Source: Kordia sp045105435 (GTDB lineage: Bacteria; Bacteroidota; Bacteroidia; Flavobacteriales; Flavobacteriaceae). From it: a DNA stretch of 6,145 bases. Below, piece after piece: positions 1 to 6,145 of the stretch. The DNA lies in NCBI RefSeq assembly GCF_045105435.1, contig NZ_JBGCDL010000062.1, forward strand, positions 1 through 6,145, given 5' to 3'. The position numbers and the translations under genes were made by a program. Within the stretch, counting starts at the first letter, position 1. The number at the start of each line of letters is the position of its first letter. The notes under the pieces were generated by a model, which worked only from the letters and a program-made list of their open reading frames with translations, did no database searches and was not told the origin of the DNA.

Positions 1-34
1 AAAAAGGGAACGCTTTAAAAAGTGTTCCCTTTTT
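1..34. terminator. Bidirectional intrinsic terminator
   Basis: A 9-bp stem (positions 6-14 with 21-29, GGGAACGCT against AGTGTTCCC, one G-U pair) encloses a 6-nt loop. It is flanked by five A on the left and a T-run on the right that extend the pairing to 14 bp. Read rightward it ends in a T-tract, and read leftward the A-run becomes a T-tract, so it can work both ways. It probably ends the leftward hemH-MATE transcript about 165 nt after the MATE stop, and perhaps also a rightward gene lying outside the window. The left flank is cut by the window edge, so the leftward T-tract may be longer. Confidence 0.85.
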
Positions 35-77
35 TATTTTTTAGTCGCACTTTGTTTTAAATATTGCCTAGTTATAT

Positions 78-91
78 ATTGGTAATTATTT
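78..91. repeat. 14-nt word shared with the divergent promoter region
   Basis: ATTGGTAATTATTT occurs here and again exactly at 2736-2749. The second copy is the left arm and loop of an inverted repeat near a predicted transcription start. Here the right arm is missing (TAAAAC follows instead of TTACC), so no hairpin forms. Given the AT-rich composition, an exact 14-nt match in 6 kb could be chance. It is listed because both copies are intergenic. Confidence 0.35.
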
Positions 92-134
92 AAAACGACA
101 AACGAAATGAAGCAGTATTTTCCCCTAGAAAGTC

Positions 135-182
135 ATCAACAAATTGACAAATCAACAAACTTTCAAATCAACAAATAAACGA
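135..182. repeat. Three-copy 16-bp intergenic tandem repeat
   Basis: Units start at 135, 151 and 167, exactly 16 bp apart. Each begins with the same nine bases ATCAACAAA, followed by a variable seven bases (TTGACAA, CTTTCAA, TAAACGA). A looser fourth copy may follow at 183 (ATCCAACCAAA). The array lies just beyond the MATE stop codon, in the 3' part of the leftward transcript, where it reads as repeated TTTGTTGAT. Function is unknown: it could be a decayed minisatellite, a phased A-tract (curved) segment, or part of the 3' untranslated RNA. The repeat itself is certain, its role is not. Confidence 0.7.
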
Positions 183-199
183 ATCCAACCAAAAGAACA

Positions 200-1540
200 T
201 CATTTCAACGTTCGTTTCACTTCTCTATTCAAATACCAACCTGTAACAATGGTTGAAAGCAAATCGGCAATAGGAAACGCAACCCAAACTCCAAAGATTC
301 CGTAGTATTTAGGCAAAATTAAAATTAATGGAATAAGGAAGAATCCTTGTTTTGTAAGCGTCAATAACAATGCAGGAATCGCTTTCCCAATAGCTTGAAA
401 ATAGCCCGAGCCAATCATTTGAACGGCAATTAACGGCGTTACTAAGAAAACCCAACGCAATGCATTTGGCGTATCGCGAATCACAGTTTCATCATTTGTA
501 AAAACAGCCGTTATTTGCTCTGGAAAAATCATAATAATAGCAAAAATAAGCAATGCCAAACCTGTTCCATATTTTATGGATATATTGATACTTTCGCGCA
601 CACGCGCCAATTTTTCAGCACCATAATTATAGCCTGCAATTGGTAGAAATCCTTGCGAAATTCCCATCACAGGAAATAAAGCAAACATTAGCATTCGGCT
701 AATAATTCCGTAAATCGTCACCGATGTTTCTCCGCCGTACATAAATAAGGTATGATTTAAAATGATAGACAGAATACTCACCATTCCTTGTCGCGCTAAA
801 GTTACGCCACCCAATTCTGTAATTTCTCTAACAATAGCGCGTTCTAACTTAAAACAACGTAATTTTATTTTGAGCTCACTGTGTTTTGAAAAGAAAAACC
901 AATAAATGAATAGAAAGCAAATAAAGTACGAAATCGACGTTGCCCAAGCTGCGCCTGCCATGCCCATATCCAACACATTGATAAACAAATAATCGAAAAA
1001 TATATTTCCAATTGCTGGCAAAATCAATGCTACCATTGCAAATTTTGGCTTGCCTTCTGCCCTTACGACTGGATTTCCTGTCATACACAAGGACAAAAAC
1101 GGAATTCCATACATGACAATTACATAGTACGTTTCCGCAGGAGCGAGAATTTTACCATTCGCACCAAAAAGTGCCAAGGCTTCTTCTTTAAATATAAGTC
1201 CAACAATGACAAAGAAAACCGCCAAACCAAACGACAATACAATTTGATTTCCAAAAGTCCGCTGTGCTTTGTCATGATCGTCTTTGCCCAACGCTCTGGA
1301 AATAATAGACGCGCCACCAACTCCAATTGCCATTCCAATAGACGCAATTAAAAAGGTAAGCGGCACTACAACCGTAATGGCGGCAATTGCCATAGAACCA
1401 ATCCACTGACCTACAAAAATGGTATCGACTACCATATTGAGCGACATAACCAAAATTCCTATCGATGCAGGAAGTGCTTGCGAAATGAGCAATTTCCCAA
1501 TAGGTGCAATGCCAAGTTCAGCAGATTTGTTACTTGCCAT
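200..1540 (-). CDS. MATE family multidrug/cation-coupled efflux transporter
   Basis: A 446-residue inner-membrane protein, the normal length for the family, with about 12 hydrophobic segments in two halves. MATE proteins export cationic drugs and other small molecules in exchange for Na+ or H+. Family marks are visible: VVDTIFVG at residues 37-44 with an acidic D39 in the first helix, GVGGASIISRALG at 73-85, NPVVRAEGKPK at 156-166, and GISQGFLPIAGYNYGA at 293-308, which is the internal counterpart of the N-half loop. The last motif and the ASIISRALGK stretch resemble the MepA-like subgroup, but the substrate cannot be read from sequence. The start is fixed by the overlap with the hemH stop (TAATG). 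No Shine-Dalgarno precedes it, so translation probably depends on ribosomes finishing hemH. The C-terminus is short and basic (NREVKRTLK). The gene is complete and intact. Confidence 0.95.
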   Translation of the reverse strand: MASNKSAELGIAPIGKLLISQALPASIGILVMSLNMVVDTIFVGQWIGSMAIAAITVVVPLTFLIASIGMAIGVGGASIISRALGKDDHDKAQRTFGNQIVLSFGLAVFFVIVGLIFKEEALALFGANGKILAPAETYYVIVMYGIPFLSLCMTGNPVVRAEGKPKFAMVALILPAIGNIFFDYLFINVLDMGMAGAAWATSISYFICFLFIYWFFFSKHSELKIKLRCFKLERAIVREITELGGVTLARQGMVSILSIILNHTLFMYGGETSVTIYGIISRMLMFALFPVMGISQGFLPIAGYNYGAEKLARVRESINISIKYGTGLALLIFAIIMIFPEQITAVFTNDETVIRDTPNALRWVFLVTPLIAVQMIGSGYFQAIGKAIPALLLTLTKQGFFLIPLILILPKYYGIFGVWVAFPIADLLSTIVTGWYLNREVKRTLK

Positions 1541-1542
1541 TA
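1538..1542 (-). promoter_or_regulatory. hemH/MATE stop-start overlap (TAATG)
   Basis: On the minus strand the hemH stop TAA (1542-1540) shares its last A with the MATE start ATG (1540-1538). There is no purine-rich ribosome site just upstream. Such one-base overlaps are typical of translational reinitiation, which keeps the two proteins in linked amounts. The overlap is seen directly; coupling is inferred. Confidence 0.75.
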
Positions 1543-2577
1543 GGCAGTTACTTCAGCTTTAGAAGCTACACTCCATTCGTTAATCCAACGTGTCATTACT
1601 TTTACCCATTCGTCATCATCATTTAAGCACGGAATGTGCTCGTATTGTTCTCCGCCAGCTTCTTGGAATTGTTCTTCACCTTCCATTGCAATTTCTTCCA
1701 ACGTTTCCAAACAATCAGATACAAATGCTGGTGTAATGACCACTAAATTCTTTTTTCCTTCTTCCGGAAAACGTTCAAATTCCTTATCTGTATACGGTTT
1801 TAACCAAGGATCGCCTCCTAAACGTGACTGGAATGAGTTGCTAAATTTATCGGCTGGCAAATCTAAATATTCGCCAACTGCTTTTGTGGTTTCAAAACAT
1901 TGATGTCTGTAACAAAACTCGTGTGCTTTTGATGGCGTATTGCAACAACTTCCATCCATTTTGCAGTGTGATTTTGTAGGATCACTTTTGCGAATATGTC
2001 GTTCAGGAATTCCGTGATACGAAAACAAAATATGATCGTAATCAATATCTTTTATATGTAATTTTATTTTTTCAGATAGTACACGGATGTAATCTGGATG
2101 TTTATAAAAAGAAGGAACTATTGTTAGTTCCATATTTGGAAAATGTGCTTTTTGCTCTTCTCGTGTTTTCACAACAACAGTTTCATAAGATGACATCGCG
2201 TAATGCGGATACAAAGGCACTACTAATACTTCATCGACACCTTTTTCGTGTAATTCTTGCAATCCTTTTTGAATGCTCATAGATCCATATCGCATTCCCA
2301 ATGCAACAGGAACTTTGGCACGTGCTTGCACTTTATTATGAAAACGCTCTGAAATAATGATTAACGGCGAACCTTCTTCCCACCAAATTTTTTGGTATGC
2401 TTTCGCTGATTTTTTCGGACGTGTGTTTAAAATAATTCCTTTTACAAGAAACGTACGAAGCCACTTTGGAACATCAATTACGCGTTCGTCCATTAGAAAT
2501 TCACCTAAGTATCTTTTTACGTCTTTTGGGTTTGGGCTATCTGGCGAACCAAGATTTATAAGTAATACACCTTTCAT
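1540..2577 (-). CDS. hemH: Ferrochelatase (heme synthase, last step of heme biosynthesis)
   Basis: Ferrochelatase inserts Fe2+ into a porphyrin to give heme, in the cytoplasm or at the inner face of the membrane. The chosen start gives 345 residues, normal for the family, and opens with MKGVLLINLGSP, the expected first beta strand. Other marks are PLYPHYAMSSYE at 121-132, the metal-site histidine H188 in SYHGIPERH, FQSRLGGDPWLKPYT at 249-263, and FVSDCLETLEE at 285-295 with the conserved glutamate E291. An earlier in-frame ATG at 2634 would add 19 basic, non-conserved residues. It is rejected because the family's N-terminus begins at 2577 and the likely promoter lies inside that extension. 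Residues 205-227 hold a cysteine-rich stretch (C205, C211, C212, C222, C227) right after the catalytic histidine segment, which may bind a metal or an iron-sulfur cluster. First gene of a two-gene operon with the MATE exporter. Confidence 0.97.
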   Translation of the reverse strand: MKGVLLINLGSPDSPNPKDVKRYLGEFLMDERVIDVPKWLRTFLVKGIILNTRPKKSAKAYQKIWWEEGSPLIIISERFHNKVQARAKVPVALGMRYGSMSIQKGLQELHEKGVDEVLVVPLYPHYAMSSYETVVVKTREEQKAHFPNMELTIVPSFYKHPDYIRVLSEKIKLHIKDIDYDHILFSYHGIPERHIRKSDPTKSHCKMDGSCCNTPSKAHEFCYRHQCFETTKAVGEYLDLPADKFSNSFQSRLGGDPWLKPYTDKEFERFPEEGKKNLVVITPAFVSDCLETLEEIAMEGEEQFQEAGGEQYEHIPCLNDDDEWVKVMTRWINEWSVASKAEVTA

Positions 2578-2611
2578 TTGTTTCTTTTTTAGTCTTCTTT
2601 TTAGAGAATTA

Positions 2612-2619
2612 CAAAAATA
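2612..2619 (-). promoter_or_regulatory. Candidate hemH promoter, -7 element
   Basis: On the minus strand this reads TATTTTTG, a full match to the Bacteroidota -7 consensus TAnnTTTG. It would start transcription near 2605 and leave a leader of roughly 28 nt before the hemH ATG. No good -33 TTTG/TTG is seen at the usual spacing; the nearest TTG (2634-2632) is only 12 bases away. The short motif in AT-rich DNA makes this tentative. Confidence 0.4.
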
Positions 2620-2700
2620 CGACTCTATCTTCAATTATTGTACAGACAAGTATAGGAAATGTTGATACACTCATTTAAAAAGCATTTTTACGCATTATGA

Positions 2701-2731
2701 TTCTGTTAACATGAAAGAATTTATATCTTTA
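2701..2731 (+). promoter_or_regulatory. Candidate promoter of the TraB/GumN-like gene
   Basis: TATCTTTA at 2724-2731 matches seven of eight positions of the Bacteroidota -7 consensus TAnnTTTG. TTCTG at 2701-2705, 18 bases upstream, is a weak match to the -33 element. Transcription would begin near 2738, leaving about 50 nt of leader. No Shine-Dalgarno is present before the ATG at 2790, and the leader there is U/A-rich, as is common in this phylum. Confidence 0.4.
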
Positions 2732-2734
2732 GTA

Positions 2735-2757
2735 CATTGGTAATTATTTTACCGATG
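2735..2757. repeat. 9-bp inverted repeat at the predicted transcription start
   Basis: CATTGGTAA (2735-2743) pairs with TTACCGATG (2749-2757) around the 5-nt loop TTATT, with one T-G mismatch/wobble. The inner GGTAA/TTACC arms are perfect. It sits at the predicted start of rightward transcription and upstream of hemH, so it could be an operator for a dimeric regulator. It is too close to the predicted start to be confidently an RNA leader structure. No T-run follows, so it is not a terminator. Confidence 0.5.
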
Positions 2758-2789
2758 ACATTAGTACCATTAAATTTTCTACCTATTTT

Positions 2790-5700
2790 ATGAGAATATA
2801 TATATCACTTCTGCTGCTGTGTTTCGCATCTTTACTAGTTGCGCAAGAAGAAAAACAAAGTCTTCTTTGGGAAGTTTCCGGAAACGGTATGGAAAAGCCA
2901 TCCTATTTATACGGAACAATGCATGTAAGCAAAAAAGTAGCTTTTCGCTTAGATGATGTATTTTTTAAAGCCTTAGAGGAAGCCGAAACGGTTGCTTTAG
3001 AGTCAGATCCTACAACTTGGTTGGCACACAATTACGAACAAATGACAGATGTTTCTCCACGAAGTTATGGCGGTGATAATTTTTACAATAAGAATTTTAA
3101 CCCTGAGTTTTCTAAGAAAGAAGCCGTACGACGTATTATCCGATTTGACAATAGAATTATCAATGGATATTTATACCGAAAACAAGCTGGCGCAGACGAT
3201 TTTGAAGAAGAAACATATTTAGATATGTTTATTTATCAAGCAGGAAAAAAGAATGACAAACCTATTATTAGCCTAGAAGACATCAAAGAATCACGGTATC
3301 TAACTTCGCGTGCTGCATACAATGTTTTAAAGAAAAAACCAGATGAATGGGTTCAAAAAAAGTTCAAGGACCAAAACAGATATACAGTTCAAGAAGATGT
3401 ATATAGAAATCGAAATATTAATTTACTAGATTCTATTGGTGCAGCTACAAATACACAATATTATCGTGAAAATATGTTGTTTAAGCGTAACGAAAATATG
3501 GTCATTGTGATGGATTCACTAATGCAACATAAAACCGTTTTCGCTGGCGTTGGCGCTGCACATTTAGCTGGTGAAAAAGGAATGCTTCAAATGCTAGAAA
3601 ATCGTGGATATACTGTAAAACCATTAACGTCCAAACAAACCGATTTTGCACTGAAAGCGAAAGTAGAATTGGAAGATTTACACGTAAAACCCTATTTGAA
3701 TACGTACAGTACGCCAGATGGTTTTATTACGATTAAAACCTTTGATGAACTCAGAGAATTCGTCTATAAAGAACAAAAATTTTACTTGGCGCCCGACATG
3801 ACAAATGGTGCGTATTTAACCATTACACGATTAAATACCTACGATCAGTTTCCGAACGAAGAAAAAATTACACTCGAAGAAATTGATCCGTTATTGTATG
3901 AAGATATTCCAGGTGACATCATTTCAAAAGAACCGTTGACAAGTCCGTTTCCAGGATTTAGCATCGTTAATAAAACGAAAAAAGGCGATTACCAAAAGTA
4001 TCATATTTACAAAACACCAATAGAAATGATTATCATCAAATTTGGTGGAAAAAAAGATTTTGTGCTTCAATATGAAAAAGAAGTTTTTGGCTCTTTACAG
4101 TTTAAGAAACCTTCAAATGAATTAAAAACATACACATCTGAATATAAGAAATATGAATTTTTATTTCCTGTAAATTTCATTTCAGATAACACTAAAAATG
4201 TAGGAAATAAATTGTTGCAAGCAACTGTAAATGACGAATATTATTTCTTCAAAGAAGTTTTTAATAATGATGTTTCATACATTGAAGAAGATGCGTTTGA
4301 AGCAGAATATATTCATAATAATTTCTACAAAAAATTAGCGATTGAAAAGATTGATGGCAATTTTGTCGATTACAACTATAAAAGTTATGAATCGTCTGCG
4401 ATTATTGATACGATCACACAGAAAAAAATCTACCTAAAAACGGTGGTAAAAGACGAAAGTTATTATCTACTTGGCTTTATTGGTAATGATGCGCAAAAAG
4501 TAAAAACCTACTTTAACTCATTCAAAATTAAAACGCCAACCTACAAGCGATTTGAAACAGTAATTGATACTGCACTGCACTTTTCGGTGTTGACCAACAC
4601 AAAACAACCAATGGTTTCGCAATCGTACAACTCGCGTTATGATTCGGATAAAAAAGCCTACGATCAAGAAAAAAAATACATTACCTACACATCCAAAAGT
4701 AATGAAAAAGTATTGGTACGCAGAATAAAATATCACGACTTGCAAATGTTTCATAATATTGATAGTTTATGGGATGGAATGGAGCGTTTTTACGAATTCA
4801 ATTTTGTGGTTGAAGATAGAAAGCGCGAACAAAATGATGATATTTTTTACAGTACGTATGTGTTGAGAGATACGGCAAGCGCCAAACGTATTTACCGAAA
4901 AGATATTCTAAAAAAGGGCGTTTTATTCAGTTTATCTACCTTAGAAGATTCTATCGCTGAGCATTCTGAATTTGTAAAAAACTTCTATGAAACATTTACG
5001 CCGATTGACACTTTGCTCGGGAAAGATATTTTTGCCGATAAAACCGATGTCTTCTTTGATGGAATTAAAAACAATGACAGTATTGTATTAAAGTCGTATG
5101 CAAAAATTAAGTTTGCTGACAAACATGCAAATACGATTATTTCCATCTTAAAAGACCATGAATTCCCTGAAGATCGTGAAAACATTAAAAACTATTTAAT
5201 TTCGTCCTTAGGAAAGCTTAAAAACAATCGTGTTCATCCGTTTTTTAAAGAATTATACATCGGAGCTTTTGAAGATTCAAAAACACAAACTACCATTTTA
5301 AAAACCTTGATGCGACAAAAAAATGAAGCCTCTTTTCAGTTGATTTTAACATTGTTGGAAAATGATTTCCCATTAGATTCTAGAGGAACAGAACGTCTTT
5401 TTGATGTTGGAAAAGACAACTTATCACTCAAGAAAGAGTTGTTTCCTGAATTATTGAACTATTCGAGCATTCAAGAATACAAAACTCCAATTTATCGTTT
5501 ATTAACACAATTAAGTGATAGTAGTTTAGTGAAACCAAAAGCATATAAAAGATATAAAAATCAACTGTTGAATGACGCCAAAATTGAAATCAAACGAAAC
5601 TTAGGGAAATCGTCTCGATACAGTTTTAAAAGTAGCAGAGCTTTGTTGCGTTATGTAAAACTATTATTTCCGTTGCGAAAGGATAAAAACATAAAGGACT

Positions 5701-6145
5701 TTTTCAATAAGTTGCTCAAAACAGATTCAAAAGCTGCTTTATCTACTTATCTTGCTTTATTACTGGAAAACAACGAACCAATTCCCCAAGAATTAAAAGA
5801 CAAAACCTTATTTGACGAAAAATCATTGGCTTCTACCTTATGGAAACTTTCAGAAAAAGATTTACTCAATTTTGTGCCCGATTCGCTAAAAACACAACAA
5901 CGCTATGCAAAAGCAGGATTGGCGAGTCGCATTGGACTCGACAAAGAAAAAGACACCATTTCGTTTGTAAAAACCATCAAAGTAAGCAATGACGATGGCG
6001 ACATTACTATATATTTCTTCAAGGTAAAAGAAACAAATCGTTACCGAGAAACCAACAAACTCTATCACGTAGCATTTGTAGATAAACCTACACTAAACGT
6101 AGAACCATATCTTTTAACTCGAAGCGCAAGAGGCAAACGTATTTA
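2790..6145 (+). CDS. Giant secreted TraB/GumN-family (Tiki-like) protein, C-terminus outside window
   Basis: An unbroken frame of 1118 codons that continues past the right edge. The ATG at 2790 is the first start after an in-frame TAG at 2730. Residues 1-18 form a signal peptide with a long hydrophobic core, probable cleavage being A18/Q19. Residues about 27-280 are a TraB/GumN domain: LLWEVSGNG, then YLYGTMHV with G42xxH45, conserved E71 in ALESD, R233-N234 in KRNENM, and VFAGVGAAHLAGEKG with G255xxH258. These GxxH pairs plus Glu and Arg are the residues proposed for metal binding and catalysis in Tiki-type proteases; the bacterial substrate is unknown. Residues about 291-740 hold three beta-type modules, each closing with a similar motif (EVFGSLQFKKP 431-441, TYFNSFKIKTP 573-583, NFYETFTPID 731-740). 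Residues about 750-1050 look like helical HEAT-type repeats, and residues from about 1060 return to beta structure. Low-complexity Lys/Glu/Asn-rich composition fits the host genome. The domain assignment is firm; the role is not known. Confidence 0.88.
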   Translation, partial: MRIYISLLLLCFASLLVAQEEKQSLLWEVSGNGMEKPSYLYGTMHVSKKVAFRLDDVFFKALEEAETVALESDPTTWLAHNYEQMTDVSPRSYGGDNFYNKNFNPEFSKKEAVRRIIRFDNRIINGYLYRKQAGADDFEEETYLDMFIYQAGKKNDKPIISLEDIKESRYLTSRAAYNVLKKKPDEWVQKKFKDQNRYTVQEDVYRNRNINLLDSIGAATNTQYYRENMLFKRNENMVIVMDSLMQHKTVFAGVGAAHLAGEKGMLQMLENRGYTVKPLTSKQTDFALKAKVELEDLHVKPYLNTYSTPDGFITIKTFDELREFVYKEQKFYLAPDMTNGAYLTITRLNTYDQFPNEEKITLEEIDPLLYEDIPGDIISKEPLTSPFPGFSIVNKTKKGDYQKYHIYKTPIEMIIIKFGGKKDFVLQYEKEVFGSLQFKKPSNELKTYTSEYKKYEFLFPVNFISDNTKNVGNKLLQATVNDEYYFFKEVFNNDVSYIEEDAFEAEYIHNNFYKKLAIEKIDGNFVDYNYKSYESSAIIDTITQKKIYLKTVVKDESYYLLGFIGNDAQKVKTYFNSFKIKTPTYKRFETVIDTALHFSVLTNTKQPMVSQSYNSRYDSDKKAYDQEKKYITYTSKSNEKVLVRRIKYHDLQMFHNIDSLWDGMERFYEFNFVVEDRKREQNDDIFYSTYVLRDTASAKRIYRKDILKKGVLFSLSTLEDSIAEHSEFVKNFYETFTPIDTLLGKDIFADKTDVFFDGIKNNDSIVLKSYAKIKFADKHANTIISILKDHEFPEDRENIKNYLISSLGKLKNNRVHPFFKELYIGAFEDSKTQTTILKTLMRQKNEASFQLILTLLENDFPLDSRGTERLFDVGKDNLSLKKELFPELLNYSSIQEYKTPIYRLLTQLSDSSLVKPKAYKRYKNQLLNDAKIEIKRNLGKSSRYSFKSSRALLRYVKLLFPLRKDKNIKDFFNKLLKTDSKAALSTYLALLLENNEPIPQELKDKTLFDEKSLASTLWKLSEKDLLNFVPDSLKTQQRYAKAGLASRIGLDKEKDTISFVKTIKVSNDDGDITIYFFKVKETNRYRETNKLYHVAFVDKPTLNVEPYLLTRSARGKRI

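Noticed and set aside
1634..1903. Plus-strand open frame of 89 codons opposite hemH
   Set aside because: It lies wholly inside the well-supported hemH gene on the other strand and its protein resembles no family I know; it is a shadow frame.
2578..2634. Upstream ATG at 2634 extending hemH by 19 residues
   Set aside because: The extension is basic and unlike any ferrochelatase N-terminus, while MKGVLLINLGSP at 2577 is the expected beginning. The best -7 promoter match (2612-2619) falls inside the extension.
2357..2665. Plus-strand open frame of 102 codons opposite the 5' part of hemH
   Set aside because: Antisense to conserved hemH codons, with no recognisable domain and no promoter or ribosome site.
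2677..2689. AAAAAGCATTTTT as a terminator or operator hairpin
   Set aside because: The stem is only five A-T pairs with a 3-nt loop, too weak to be a terminator, and no gene ends just before it.
2790..2843. Lipoprotein signal using Cys11
   Set aside because: Cys11 lies in the middle of the hydrophobic core, is preceded by LLL rather than a lipobox, and is followed by more hydrophobic residues; a normal signal peptidase I site after A18 fits better.
4518..4754. Minus-strand hydrophobic 78-codon frame inside the TraB/GumN gene
   Set aside because: It is antisense to a continuous long coding frame. Its phenylalanine/isoleucine-rich character follows from the Lys/Asn/Glu-rich codons on the other strand. 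The same applies to the minus-strand frames at 4985-5185 and 5886-6068.
6134..6145. 12-nt direct repeat CAAACGTATTTA (also at 4883-4894) as sign of a duplicated module
   Set aside because: The residues around the two copies do not align beyond the KRI(Y) stretch itself, so this is most simply chance or shared codon use.

Overview
The window is AT-rich DNA that looks like a member of the Bacteroidota, most likely a marine Flavobacteriaceae (Kordia-like). This rests on three things: the style of the proteins, the lack of Shine-Dalgarno motifs before the starts, and promoter -7 candidates resembling the Bacteroidota TAnnTTTG consensus. The genus is an inference from protein style, not from a database match.

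Layout. Positions 1-34 hold a strong stem-loop with A-tracts and T-tracts, able to terminate transcription from either side. Positions 41-199 contain no gene but carry three copies of a 16-bp tandem repeat. Positions 200-2577 are a two-gene minus-strand operon: hemH (ferrochelatase, last step of heme synthesis) followed by a MATE-family exporter. Stop and start overlap in TAATG, so the exporter is probably translated by coupling to hemH. Positions 2578-2789 are a divergent intergenic region with a candidate promoter for each side and a 9-bp inverted repeat near the predicted start of rightward transcription.

Positions 2790-6145 are one uninterrupted reading frame of at least 1118 codons that runs off the right edge. 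It encodes a secreted or periplasm-facing protein with a signal peptide and an N-terminal TraB/GumN (Tiki-like) putative metalloprotease domain with both GxxH motifs. These are followed by three related beta-type modules, a long helical HEAT-like region, and the start of a further beta-rich segment. It is the most unusual item here: the TraB/GumN core needs only about 260 residues, while this protein adds more than 830.

Functional links. hemH and the MATE gene are clearly one unit, and export of a porphyrin or a toxic compound alongside heme production is a possible but untested reading. The TraB/GumN gene is divergent and has no obvious functional tie to them. No mobile element, CRISPR array, tRNA or rRNA was seen.
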